Notes: a model not told the origin generated them from the letters alone. Shown: positions 51,096-62,814, counted from the stretch's first letter. The stretch: DNA of 64,000 bases from Hevea brasiliensis (GCF_030052815.1 NC_079507.1:54075571-54139570), one strand, 5' to 3'. Program-made: numbers and translations.

Positions 51096-54000
51096 GAATC
51101 CCAAGATAAGTACGGTATGGGGAATTCGCCGACTCCCATTAATATGAATATGGATGGGCGAGGTAGGTACGTGCATTATATTATTGTCAACTTTTGCCAC
51201 CTGTGAGGTAGATACGTGCGTTATACTATTGCTTATTCTACAATATGGACTAAGGGAACATGTTGGGTTTTAGAAAACCAGGGCATGAAGTCGACTTTCA
51301 ATATCTATTGTGTGTGTATAACTCCAATTTATCTCCTTATACAATGACATGGGTGACTTAACTGTTTGATGCATTTATTCATTTGTAGGATTGCATTAGC
51401 ATTATATAGTTATAGAAATTAGGATAAGTTTACATGCTCATTCCTATTCAATATTTTTTTCCCCAAGTTGTAGGAGAAGCATTTTTATTCAGAGTTTAAC
51501 CTACATTTTTCTTCAAGAGATATTAAACCGTGTTATTGACATGTTCAGTTTATTTATTTATTTATTTTATTAATTCTTAGAACTCCACGGTGATACTACT
51601 CAGTGTGTGTGTGTGTGTGTGTGTAGTTTTAATGAATAGTTTTAAATGTATTAAATATGTAAGGGTTAAGGTTGAGCTGGGCTCCTCTAAATGTGTAATG
51701 TGTAGTGTGTGTGTGTGCGCGCGCGCGCGTGTGGTTTTAATGAATAGTTTTAAATGTATTAAATATGTAAGGGTTAAGGTTGAGCTGGGCTCTTCTAAAT
51801 GTGTAGTTATGATAGATAATTGGGTTGAGTTGGATCCCCCAATTTATTTTATAATATTTTATAATGTTTAATAATATTTTATACAGATGATGGGCCTTAA
51901 GTTTGAGTTTGGTTATAGGTGATTATACTCAAATATTATAACCAAGGAATAATCAATCTCTTCACAAATAAATAATGTGATTTAATTAGGTTGATCAATA
52001 ATCAGTTATAACTAAAAAAAATGATCGAATTCAATTTTTAAAAAGTTCAATTTCGTTCCATGAATATTGAAAAAACTAAGTTATTTTAGTTTGTTTTTAA
52101 AGGAAAAAACACAAAATAACCGAACCAAACTTACAACCTATGCAACATAAATTGGGCTTAGGAATTAAGGTGGTTCTCTCTTTCACAACTTCATAATCCT
52201 TGCCTCCTTCATAGCTCCCTCCTCCAATCTTCGCTGAAGCCACACCTACACCATCACAAAGCCCATAAGCAAGCCGAAGGCTGTAAGACCCCTAAGCCTG
52301 TTGGGAAAAAAAAATGGCACTCTCTGCTTTAGCCATCACATCCCCTTGAAGTCCCTTCAACATTCATAAACCAATTTTCCTCCTCCTCCTCCTCCTTCAA
52401 TCTTCTCTGAAGCCACACCTCCACCATCACAAAACTCACAGGCAAGCCCGAGGCTGTATGAACCCCAAGCTTGTTTGGAAAAAAAAAAAAAAAGGAAAAA
52501 GGTACTCTTTGGTTTAGCCATCACATCCCTTGAAGTCCCTTCACCATTCATAAACCAGTTTTCCCCTCTAAGCCCATTTCTTCTTTATCACCATTTTCTT
52601 GTTCTTCTTTGTCACATGATGAAGATCCAAACCTCTCATCAAATTTTGATTCCACAAGAAAGAAATGCATATTTGATGCGGGAATTGAGCTTCAAGCTAC
52701 TTCAATTCTTGCTTTCTTAGCAATGGATGCTAATGCCACCGAGTACTACGCTAGTATAGGAGAACCTTTATATAACTTCAACTTTTTCCATTCAACTTTT
52801 TCCATTCAGGTCATAGTTTTTGAGATATTTCTAAGGGGTCTGATTAAGAGGTGGCTCTGTAATGTAAGTTCAAAACATTAGCAAATGCATTCTCATTAAT
52901 TTTAATTTTTGTAACTTCGCAATTTTTCAATTTTGATGTAGTCTCATTTCTCCTCTATTTCAGACCTTCAATTCATGGATTGAAATTTTTTTTTTTTTCT
53001 CTGTTTTCTAGCTGATGTATGACTTGTGAATCAGAAATTTTGGTAGTTGCAAATTAGCATATTTTTCGTTAGGCTATTCTGAAACCAATGATCTTGCTTT
53101 CTTTCACCACCTCAAATATGTGTTAAGATACTTCCAAACATAAGTAAAATTGATACCTTTCTTGTTTTGTTCAACCATTATCATAATCTGAGTGAAAAAA
53201 ACCAATCAAACCAGTAAGCATTTGATAAAATCTAAATTAAATCATATGTTCTGAGCTAGAATGTGCGAAGGAATTGCTTTAGGGCCTTTTGTGGTTGACA
53301 TGTTGGTATGACAAATGCTTAGGAAAGCCAAATAGCCAATGCTACTGTTTTACAATTAAGGTTGACAGGATTCGCAGAATTGCAATAGGGAAAAATACCC
53401 AAACTGAAAAACTGAATCAAATCAAACCATATTAGTCAATTCAGTTCTGTTTTGTCAACCCTAGATTTATTACATATTTATAGAAGAATTATTAAAACCA
53501 AATCATATGCTCATAAACAGTTGACAAATAGTGATATGGTGCGCAAATCAAGACAAGACTCAAAGACCTGCATTTTTCATATTTCAAAAGGATTTTTATT
53601 TTTAATTGGATTTTTTATTTTCCTAAATAAGTTGTATTCATATTTTTTAATTTATTTAGGACTCTAAAATATTATTCCTATTTAGTTTAAGTCTTTTAAA
53701 TTATTTCCTACTAAGATTACGATTTAAAACTCTACAGATACCCATTTTATTCTCATTATATATAAGCTTTTAGAAATATTTATTCATATTTAGTTTAAGT
53801 CTTTTAAATTATTTCCTACTAAGATCAAGATTTAAAACTCTATAAATACCTGTTATGGAAAGTCAATCACTATGTTATGGAAAATCAATCACTATATTAT
53901 TTTTCTGTATATTTTGTATTCTGTATTCCTATTTAAGATTTCTTATTTAGAATTTCTTCCTAATTAGTAGAACACAGTTATAGGAATCAATTGTATATAT

Positions 54001-57000
54001 ATACCCATGTACAGATTAATTGAAATCAATAAGAATCATCTCTTTTTACATTGTATCAGAACAGGTCATCAATCTAAGGTGACTATTTGTTCTCACTACC
54101 CAGCTCAGGAGAGACCTTGGTCGCCGACCGGCCGTTTCAACCCCGATCAACATTGCCGGCGTCGTCTCAACCCCCTCATTCCACCACCGTGTGCTGTTGC
54201 CTGATCCAGTATAACCATTAAAGGACTTATGAGGTTTGGCTCTCAGATCCTATTTCGGTATTTGCTTGATTTGTGATTTTGGGTTATTTTGCTGCTATAA
54301 GCACTTTGGATTAGCGTTTCGGTTAGTTTTCTTTGTCTCAACAAATGGCAGACAATAAGAATATTATTTCTGATGTGATTCCGGTGATGACTAAGATCAC
54401 GGAACACAAACTTAATGGTTCGAATTAGCTGGAGTGGAGTAAGACTGTTAGGGTCTATTTGCGTAGCATTGATAAGAATGATCACCTTACTAAAGATCCA
54501 CCCACTGATGATACACGACAAACTTGGCTAAGGGAGGATGCTCGATTGTTTTTGCAGCTTCGGAACTCGATTCATAGTGAGGTAATTAGTTTAATTAATC
54601 ACTGTAAATTTGTTAAGGAATTGATGGATTACTTAGATTTTCTGTATTCTGGTAAAGGGAATATCTCCCGTATTTATGATGTTTGTAAGGCATTCTACCG
54701 TGCTGAGAAAGAGGATAAGTCTCTCACGGCTTATTTTATGGATTTTAAACGGGTATATGAGGAACTTAATGTATTATTGCCTTTTAGTCCTGATGTGAAA
54801 GTTCAAGAGCCCAACGGAGCAACGTTATGAGTTTTCTTGCGTGCCTTCCTTCAGAGTATGAGATCGCTAAATCTCGATTCTCTCCAAGATCGAGATTTCC
54901 TCTTTGCATGAAACGTTCACACGGGTCCTTCAGAGTACTCAATCTTCACAACTGTCGAAGAGTGCTCTTATTAGCCGTAATCCAAATGGACAACAGGTAA
55001 TAGAAGAGGAAGTAGAGGAGGAATTACAGCAAGTAATCAGCGTAATGGAGAGGCTAGTTCTAATCAGACTCAAGAGGAGTCATTTGTTATTATTGCCATG
55101 AGCACGCCATACAAAATATAATTGTCCGCAACTTCGAGAAAAAATCAGATCACAGATGGCAAATATGGCGCAGAGAATTCTACAAGATCTTCCTTTGAGA
55201 AAACTATTTTGGTATCTGCAGAGGATTTTGCACAATTTTCCCAAGATCGTGCATCTCTAAAGCATACCGCTTCCTCACATCGCGATCACGAGTCGTAAAT
55301 CTACTACCTGCCTTGTGTATTCTTAATCCAAATGGTTTATTGATTCTCGTGCGATGATCACATGATGTAATTTTAGTCTTCTATCCGCTTTTCACTAATC
55401 TCACTTCCTCTATTACTTTAGTGATGGTTCTACTTCTTGTGTCATGGGTTCTGAATCGAACCCGACTTCAATTTCTTTGTCTTCTGCTTTGTGTCTACCA
55501 AAATTCTCTTTAATCTACTTTCTGTTAGTAAACTTACCCGTACCTTAAATTGTTCTGTTTCCTTTTTCCCGACTGTTTGTTTCGTGATCTTACGACGGCG
55601 ATTATTGGTAGAGGACGCGAGTCAGTGGTCTCTACATTCGAAAATCATGTACCGCGGTCGCTTGTTTGCTCGATTTTTAACACCTCTTGAAGCTCATTGT
55701 AGATTGGGTCATCCTTCTTTGTCTACCATGAAGAAGCTGTCCTCAATTTCATCTTTATCGAGACTAGAATGTGAGTCATGTCAGTTTGCAAAACATCATC
55801 GTTTGCCTTCTGTGTCTAGAGTCAATAAACGGGCTTCATCTCCTTTTGAGGTAATTCATTCTGATGTTTGGGGTCCTTGTTCTGTTACATCTAAAACTGG
55901 ATTTCGTTATTTTGTTACTTTTGTTGATGATTACTCGTGTTACCCGTTATATTTAATGAAAAATCGCTCGAGTTGTTTTCTATCTTTTGTGCCTTTTGTA
56001 ATGAAATCAAAAATCAATTTAATATTTCCATATTAAGAAGTGACAATGCCAAAGAATACTTTTCAAAGACAATTTCAGCCTTATATGACACAAAATGGCA
56101 TTCTTCATCCTTCTGTGTGGATACCCCATCCCAAAATGGCGTGGCCGAAAGAAAAAATCGTCATCTTCTTGAGGTAACTCGTGCTCTTCTTTTTCAGATG
56201 AAAGTACCTAAACACTTTTAGGCAGATGTAGTTTCCACGGCATGTTTTTTGATCAATCGTATGCCGTCTTCTGTCCTTAATGGGGATATTCCTTATACTA
56301 CTTTATTTCCTACAAAATCTTTGTTCCCTATTGAACCCCGTATTTTTTGTTGTACTGTTTTGTGCGTGATGTTCGCCCACGTTACTAAATTGGATCCAAA
56401 ATCTCTCAAATGTGTCTTCCTTGGGTACTCCGGCCAAAAAGGGTACCGTTGTTTCTCTCCTACTCTTAATCGTTATCTTGTTTCGCAGATGTCACATTTT
56501 TGAGTCCACTCCATTTTTCCTCCATCATCCGTGTATGAGAGTCGGGGAGGAGGATGATCTCTTAATATATACTTGCCCAACCAATGTCTAGTACTCCCCA
56601 CACTGCTCTTCCGTCTCTAGACCTACTCGACCTCCCGTTGTTCATGTTTATTCCAGAGATTGAGATTCCCGACTCGGATCCTCCACCAGCCTACTTCGTT
56701 GGGAGATCCTGCACTTCATACTAATCATGATTCTCGATCTAGACTTACCCATTGTTCTTCGTAAAGGTAAACGCTCATGTACTTACCCTATCTCTTCTTT
56801 TGTTTCTTATAATCAATTGTCTTCTTGTTTTCGGTGTTTTGTTACTTCTTTAGACTCACACTATCCCTAAAATTAATGAGGCATTGTCTCATCGTGTGAT
56901 GCTATGAAAGAGGAAATGGAGGCTTTAGATGCTAATGGTACATGGGAACTATTGCCTTTACCCAGTAAGAAAGCTATTGGTTGTAAATGGGTATATACAA

Positions 57001-60000
57001 GAAAGGTAAATCCCGATGGTTCTGTGGCTAGGTTAAAAGCACGCCTTGTAGCAAAAGGATATGCTCACATATGGGGTTGATTACTCGATACTTTTTCTCC
57101 GTAGCTAAACTTACTTCTATTCGCTTGTTTATCTCTTTAGCATACATATGATTGGCCCTGCATCAATTGGATATCAAGAATGCTTTCCTTCATGATGATC
57201 TTCGTGAGGAGGTATATGGAGCAACCACCGGGTTTGTTGCTCGGGGAGTTGGGTAAAGTTTGTAGGCTTCAAAGTCTTTTATGGCTTGAAACAAAGTCCT
57301 AGGGCATGGTTTGGGAGATTCTGAAGCAAGACAGAATTTGGTATGCAAAAGAGTAAGTGTGATCACTCAAGATTTTATAGGCAATCTGAGGTCGTCTAAT
57401 TCTCTTGGTAGTCTATGTGGATGACATTGTCATCACCGGGAGTGACTCTGCAGTATTTCATCTCTTAAAACCTTCCTCCAAACTCGCTTCAAACCAAAGA
57501 CTTGGGATTGTTAAAGTATTTCTTGGGTATCGGGTTATGAGAAGTAAGAAGGGTATTTTCTTGTCTCAAAGAAAATATGTCCTCGATCTATTGACAGAGA
57601 CAGAAAATTAGGTGTTAAGCCTTGTAGCGCACAATGACTCCAACTTTACAAGGATAGTGAGTTGTTTGAAGATCCAGAGAGATACAGGAGATTGGTAGGA
57701 AAATTGAACTACCTTACAGTCACTCGTCCTGACATTGCTTATGCCGTTAGTGTGGTAAGTCAGTTTATGTCTTCCCCAACTGTTACTCATTGGGAAGCCT
57801 TGGAACAAATCTTGTGTTATCTGAAGGGCGCTCCAGGAAGAGGTTTGCTATGTGGTAATCATGGGCATTTGAATGTTGAATATTTTTCAGATGCCGACTG
57901 GGCTGGATCTAAGGTTGACAGGAGATCAACTACTGGATATTGCGTTTTTATTGGAGGAAATTTGGTGTCTTGAAGAAGCAAGAAGCAGAGTGTAGTTTCT
58001 CGATCTAGTGCTGAATCCGAATACAGAGCCATGGCACAATCAGTATGTGAGGTAACGTGGATACTTCAATTACTAGATGAGACAGGTTTTAAGACCTCCC
58101 TGCCTGTGAAATTGTGGTGTGATAATCAAGATGCTCTTCATATTGCTTCTAATCCGGTGTTTCATGAGCGAACCAAACATATTGAGATTGATTGTCACTT
58201 TATTCGTGAAAAGATTCAACAACAGATCATCTCAACAGGACACATCAAAACTGGAGAGCAGTTAGGAGATATTTTCACAAAAGCTCTGAATGGAGCTAGG
58301 ATTGACTACATTTGTAACAAGTTGGGCATGATTAACATCTATGCTCCAACTTGAGGGGGAGTGTTATGGAAAGTCAATCACTATGTTATGGAAAATCAAT
58401 CACTATATTATTTTTCTGTATATTTTGTATTCTGTATTCCTATTTAGGATTTCTTATTTAGGATTTCTTCCTAATTAGTAGAACACAGTTATAGGAATTA
58501 ATTGTATATATATACCCATGTACAGATTAATTGAAATCAATAAGAATCATCTCTTTCTACAATACCCATTCTATTCTCATTATATACAAGTTTTTTAGAA
58601 ATATTCAACGAAGTTTTCTTCTCTATAAAGTTGTCTTTGCTTTATTTTATCCTTAAGTTCTGAATTGAATCTTAAATATTTAAAGGTCATGGATTAGATC
58701 TTGTTTATTTTCAAGGGTTTGATCTTATGTCGATTCTTTTCCGTGCTACACGCTGCATCAGGTGATATCAGAGCAAGGATTTCACCCCTCACTACAATAG
58801 CCAATACTGATAGTAGTAGTGGCAATCAACCTCATGACAGTGATCAAACGTTACAAGCTCTTTAGAGAATCATCGATGAACAACGGACATCTACTTGCAA
58901 TATTGAGAAGCAGTTGTTAGATATTCAAAGCTAATGTGAACTTTATTAAGAGTTGGTGACCATGGGAATAGGAACAATGTATTGGATTAGGCTAGAGGAG
59001 ATGGTCACAATAGATTCAATAATTAACCTATCCTTTTAAATTCTGGAAGAGCAAAAGCTTAATAAAATGATCAACCTGAATTAGAAAAGCAACCAGAAGA
59101 TCCTAAGCTTGAAGGATTTGAAATTGAAGAGCCTTTTAGACATTAGTTATATTGCCTTTCGCTATGATTGATGATGATGAGGTTGAATTGAAATTTCTAG
59201 ATCAAGTTATCATAGAGGAGGAAGTTGAAATTCACAAAGAAGAGCAAGGAGAGTTGGAGATGTCAACGGAACTTGAAGAACAACCAGCCATGGAGAAATC
59301 AATGAAGATTAAAAATTTATCTAACCCGTTAAATCCTATTGCTTTCATTGATTTTATTTGTCAAGAGGTTTCTAAAGATGCAAAAGAAGATGTTGAATTC
59401 CTCAACTCAATTTTGTTCAAGACAATCTTACTACCATCATCCAAGAAGACAATATGTCGTGTTCTACCAATCGTGTTTTTTATTCTTCAAAACTTTAAAA
59501 TTTGAGATCGAATTTTCTTGAATATGTGAGTAAATGATGAGGTATGCAAATCAAGACTAGACTTGAAGACCTGCGTTTTCCATATTTCAAAAGGATTTCT
59601 ATTTTTAATTAGATTCTTTATTTTCCTAGACAGTTTTTATTTATATTTTCCTAGATAGTTTTTATTTATATTTTCTAGTTTATTCAGGACTCTAAAATAT
59701 TATTCCTATTTAATTTAAGTCTTTTAAATTATTTTCTACTTAGATTAGGATTTAAAACTCTATGAATTCCTATTCTATTCTCATTATGTATAAGTTTTTA
59801 AGAATTATTCAATGAAATTTTCTTTTTTATAAAGCTATCTTTACTTTATTGTATCCTTAGATTCTAAATTGAATCTTATTTATTTTAAGGTCTTAGATTA
59901 AATATTATTTATTTTTAAGAGTTTGTTCGTATATTGATCCTTTTCAATGTTACACGCTACGTCAAATAGCCTTTTCACTCATGCAATACATAAGCTATTA

Positions 60001-62814
60001 TTATAAATACATTCCTGCCCAGATCATGCTAATAAGAACCTAAAGGCACTAAACCCATAAAGAGACTTCAATATTACCGGCCAAAATCCATGGTAAAAAA
60101 GTTGAAATCCTCAACCAAATCACCAACAATAGGGCAAAGAGCAAAGATTCAATATTAAGAATCAATGAATACAAGGATTAGGTAACAAAGAAATGGTCAA
60201 CACAACTTGGGATCTTTTTGGCATTGTTGGAGCTACTGTTGAGAGTAACACATCTTTAAATATATTACTTAGAGAGTATTAAAATTTGATTTTAAATTAG
60301 ATTTGACATGTTTTAGTCGTAAGAATTCAGGCCAGATATATATTTTAGCAATTTAGAGCATCCCAAGTGTGAACTAACCTTGCGGTAGATCATATGAAAA
60401 ATACACAATTGCACCAGGAACAAAGCCAGCCGAGTAAAAATCCTGCAGCATGTCTTTTATTTGCTTCTTGGGAGGAGTTGTATCTGTAAAATGAGAAGAT
60501 ATTAGGGTTCACTGCTTCATTTTAAGGCTTCAAGTCCTCACATCAGTACAAAATAAGTAAATAAATTACTCAAGAACAAATAAAATTTGGCCTTTTCTTG
60601 CATACATAAATAGAAAGGTACTTCTGGTCGTGCAACCACTTTCATGAGAAGATCAAATAAACTCTGAATCTTTTCTGATGGAAGAAAAGCTACCTCCAAT
60701 GTATGATTATCAGGAAAGCGAACCCTAATCACAGCCTGAATACAGGAACAAATAAACAGGTCAAGCCCTAACCAAACTAGCATAAGATGTGGAATGCATA
60801 ATGTATCAAACACTATTATAGTTAGAAAAGAGTTTAGTTCTTAGGAATGGAACTAAAAGAAATTCACAAAAAGAATCCAGTGAGAACCTTTGTTATTCTT
60901 GACCTGCGAGCTGCTTCTTCGGCATCTCGAATTTTTTTAGTCTTCAAATATTTATCTGTTTATTTTTCCATCCACACATTAGTGACCACACAGATATGGA
61001 CAAGAATATGTTCCCCATTCCTCAATGACATATGTAGCATACGATAAACTGGATACGACAAACTGGACTCCACTTAACTGATCCCAAAAATTTATAAATT
61101 ATAATGTGATCATAGACTATATTATTAAGCAAGAGCACAAATGGAACATGTTTATCAATGAGAACATGGACCAATCTTTTAGAAACTGCAAGAAAAGTAA
61201 GAGCCATAAAGGACAGGCAATTTTTTTTTTCCTCACTTAAATAATATATTTTTCTTAGACTCTTAGGTGTTACCTTCCTTTCTTGTTGCCAAAATTCTAT
61301 GATAATCCTCTGCAGTGAACTCATAGAAGTCATCTGACTCCTCTGCCAGTGAGGGGAAAAAAAACTTTATCAGGGGTTTATAAATTAATAATGTTCCAAA
61401 TTAGTCCAGAATCACATTTTGGCCTTGATAAGGGCATAAAGGTTGAGTCAATCACGCTACCATCAGACACTTGATTTGTTGAAGAAGAAAGCCCTAATGT
61501 TTCAAAAACACGGACATCTCGCCCAACCTTTTCCTTGACAGCTGCAAGTTTGGCCTGATATGATGAAAAAGAGTCATAACCAAGCCACCCAACATTAGAA
61601 AAGCTGAGTATAAGCAACTCAAAAGTAACAACTACACGAAAATGGGGAGCAGCTAAAAGCACTTTAAGAATCTATCTCGTTCAAATTTTTGGCTATAAAG
61701 CTCCTCCAAGGACTTCAATATCAAGCCACAAAGCAATGATTACGTGATCCTCTAAACATTTATCCATCTTCCCTTCCTCACTTGGCTTGAGGTAAGAACA
61801 AAAGCAAAACAATAGCATGACCTATTTTGGGAAGAGAGCTCATAAACCCTTCCCCTTGTTCAAAGCTGCTAGCAGATTCAGGTTATTTTCTCCAAGAAAT
61901 CCCAAAGCTTTTGAACAGACAAACTACAGACTAGAAGGTAGTCACCAATTACTCCAAATGTTGATAGAACCCATTAAACTAAATAAGAAAAATTCCACAG
62001 TTTAAAGGCAACCATGTCCATAACAAAGCTACAATCAGAACACCAAAACCAGCCATAAGATGATGAAGAATTTGAAAGAATCAATACCGAAAACCCAGCT
62101 AGCCCCAACCTTTAAAATGTTAGGGTAAATTAAGTAAAGAACAATGAACCAGTTGCAGTAATATCCATAAAGGAATGCATAATTCAACCCAAAACGTCAA
62201 TATATTGAAGAACCAGAATACAAACAACAGTATAAGATCCAAGATCAAAACGTTAATCAATGACCACTCAAGGCATTATTCTATGAACTTAACTAGGCAA
62301 CTGAAGGAAAGCTACAACACAACTCCATATCATATGATCTTCAATAATGCTAAAGGCAGTGATCGTGATTTCAGTTTGCATCATTGTGAATTTAATCTCC
62401 ATCCGTAATAGCCCAATTAAACACTTCCAGAGAGTTCCCAGCTGCTGTCACTAAATTATGATCCCAATTTATGTCCAACTTACTAATTCTTTTAAACTAT
62501 CTAGTGAGATAACGATTCAAAACTAAAGGAGCTAAAGAATCAATACAGGAAACACAGCCAAAGCAAGAATCGAGTAATCGACCAAGGCACAGATAATCAA
62601 CCGCCCAAACAAAAAGACCTCCTTTTAAACAAAACCCAGATCGACCCACATATCAAAACAAAAGATAACGAACCAAGATTCACATATAGAGATGACAAAA
62701 AGTTAAAAGCCGAAAAAAACTGAATAAAACCTTAGCTGCTTCAGCTTCCATGATATCAATGGTGGTGAGTCTCCTTCTCTTCAGAGGCAGAGGTGCAGAA
62801 CCATCAACAAACAT
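48630..62814 (-). CDS. PUX1: plant UBX-domain protein, PUX1-like
   Basis: Seven exons join exactly in frame to 250 residues: 62814-62731, 61554-61461, 61342-61274, 60955-60888, 60735-60606, 60483-60379 and, 11.5 kb away, 48832-48630. The N-terminus (MFVDGSAPLPLKRRRLTT) has a basic cluster. An acidic ESDDFYEFT segment and a KTKKIRDAEEAARRS helix come before the UBX domain (about residues 106-180: AVIRVRFPDNHTLEVAF, VPFYLYTTPPKKQIKD, FYSAGFVPGAIVYF). The tail ends KPKWLKM. Arabidopsis PUX1 binds the AAA-ATPase CDC48 and promotes hexamer disassembly; the close match in order and length supports the same role here. The last exon restores the conserved C-terminus, so splicing across the giant intron is required. 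Whether that splicing is efficient cannot be judged from sequence. Confidence 0.93.
49560..50160. other. GC-rich, non-repetitive stretch inside the PUX1 intron, origin unknown
   Basis: The base composition differs from the AT-rich surroundings. The minus strand is open for 178 codons (50143-49607), with a short hydrophobic run (FFLLLLW) and a lysine/arginine/glycine-rich C-terminus from a CT-rich tract. I recognise no domain. It could be a captured gene fragment or an eroded transposon; coding function is not supported. Confidence 0.25.
51603..51812. repeat. 108-bp tandem duplication containing (GT)n/(GC)n
   Basis: The unit gttttaatgaatagttttaa, atgtattaaatatgtaaggg, ttaaggttgagctgggctc starts at 51626 and again at 51734. 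Each copy is preceded by a GT tract, which has turned partly into (GC)n in the second copy. The copies differ at very few positions. Confidence 0.9.
52209..52563. repeat. 173-bp tandem duplication
   Basis: Two copies share caatcttcgctgaagccaca, ccatcacaaa, ggctgtaagacccctaagc, tagccatcacatccc and attcataaaccaattttcc (near-identical in the second copy). They are offset by 173 bases. A CCT triplet repeat and a poly-A run vary in length between them. The sequence downstream (52600-52880) has a 90-codon frame without recognised domain. Confidence 0.85.
53679..53894 (+). repeat. 108-bp tandem duplication within the 5' LTR of the outer element
   Basis: tatttagtttaagtctttta starts at 53679 and again at 53787. 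The second copy is cut by the copia insertion at 53850 and continues after 58566. The 3' LTR has a single copy. Confidence 0.8.
53851..54050 (+). repeat. copia 5' LTR
   Basis: 200 bp, TG...CA. It opens with a 23-bp tandem repeat (tgttatggaaagtcaatcac plus tat, twice). It contains a TATA-like TATATATATACC about 55 bp before its end. Confidence 0.93.
54345..54829 (+). pseudogene. copia gag remnant
   Basis: ATG 54345 opens MADNKNIISDVIPVMTKITE, and the frame reaches a TAG at 54426-54428 just before LEWSKTVRVYL. It then stays open with LFLQLRNSIHSEV, YLDFLYSGKGNISRIYDV and YFMDFKRVYEELN to about 54829. This is the UBN2-like gag of copia elements. A degenerate zinc-knuckle region follows near 55090-55140. 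Confidence 0.85.
55491..56503 (+). pseudogene. copia pre-integrase and integrase remnant
   Basis: One frame contains the zinc-binding pre-integrase block (HCRLGHPS, CESCQFAKHHR) and the start of the integrase core (FEVIHSDVWGP, FVTFVDDYS). A frameshift near 56000 leads to LRSDNAKEYF and TPSQNGVAERKNRHLLEV. A stop after VPKHF is followed by ACFLINRMPSSVL and CVFLGYSGQKGYRC. The order and motifs are those of a copia pol polyprotein. Confidence 0.88.
56903..58354 (+). pseudogene. copia reverse transcriptase and RNase H remnant
   Basis: The RT start (AMKEEMEALDANGTWELLPLP, GCKWVYTRKVNPDGSVARLKARLVAKGY) is open from 56903 to about 57079. After several frame breaks the catalytic YVDDIVITGSD appears at 57411. 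The RNase H part runs from 57662 (RPDIAYAVSVVSQFM, YFSDADWAGSKVDRRSTTGYCVF). A TGA at 57971-57973 stands where the conserved WSRKKQ has Trp. It continues with SSAESEYRAMA and LGDIFTKAL to a stop at 58352. Confidence 0.9.
58362..58561 (+). repeat. copia 3' LTR
   Basis: 200 bp with four transitions relative to the 5' LTR (near offsets 88, 101, 139 and 196) and no indels. That is 98% identity. Confidence 0.93.

Larger units (their letters stand above)
53851..58561 (+). mobile_element. Ty1/copia retrotransposon with two LTRs, degenerate
   Basis: Identical-length LTRs (53851-54050 and 58362-58561, TGTTATGG...TACA, 200 bp) differ at four positions only. The 5-bp ATACC flanks the element (53846-53850, 58562-58566). 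A primer binding site similar to TGGTATCAGA follows the 5' LTR, and a polypurine tract GAGGGGGAG precedes the 3' LTR. The internal domains run in copia order: gag, GAG-pre-integrase, integrase, reverse transcriptase (YVDDIVITG) and RNase H. All are broken by stops and frameshifts, so the element is not autonomous now. It is antisense to PUX1. Confidence 0.95.
53532..59964 (+). mobile_element. non-autonomous LTR retrotransposon, interrupted by a copia element
   Basis: The 3' LTR (59535-59964, TGATGAGG...GTCA, 430 bp) matches the split 5' LTR (53532-53850 plus 58567-58760, TGATATGG...ATCA). Both carry gcaaatcaaga, atatttcaaaaggattt, actctaaaatattattcct and end in acacgctNcNtca. The 5-bp repeat AATAG flanks the whole unit (53527-53531 and 59965-59969). 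Directly after the 5' LTR comes GGTGATATCAGAGCAAGG, a good initiator-Met tRNA primer binding site. The internal region is only ~0.77 kb and encodes no reverse transcriptase. A short frame (59152-59505) is rich in Glu and Lys. The 5' LTR carries a 108-bp internal tandem duplication (53679 and 53787) that the 3' LTR lacks. Size and content fit a TRIM/small-LARD type element. Confidence 0.8.
48833..60378 (-). other. giant last intron of PUX1 (11.5 kb)
   Basis: The donor CCGCAAG/GTTAGT at 60379/60378 and acceptor AATGTTCAG at 48834-48833 join GAT-CTA-CCG-CAA-G to GA-GAT-GAT in frame. The intron hosts a nested pair of LTR elements (53532-59964), two duplicated blocks (51.6 and 52.2 kb), a (TA)n tract at about 51061-51093 and a GC-rich stretch at 49.6-50.1 kb. 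Confidence 0.85.

Noticed and set aside
54459..54830. Retroviral-like gag taken as a domesticated host gene
   Set aside because: It sits between two matching LTRs with a target-site duplication and has an internal stop, so it is simply part of the copia element.
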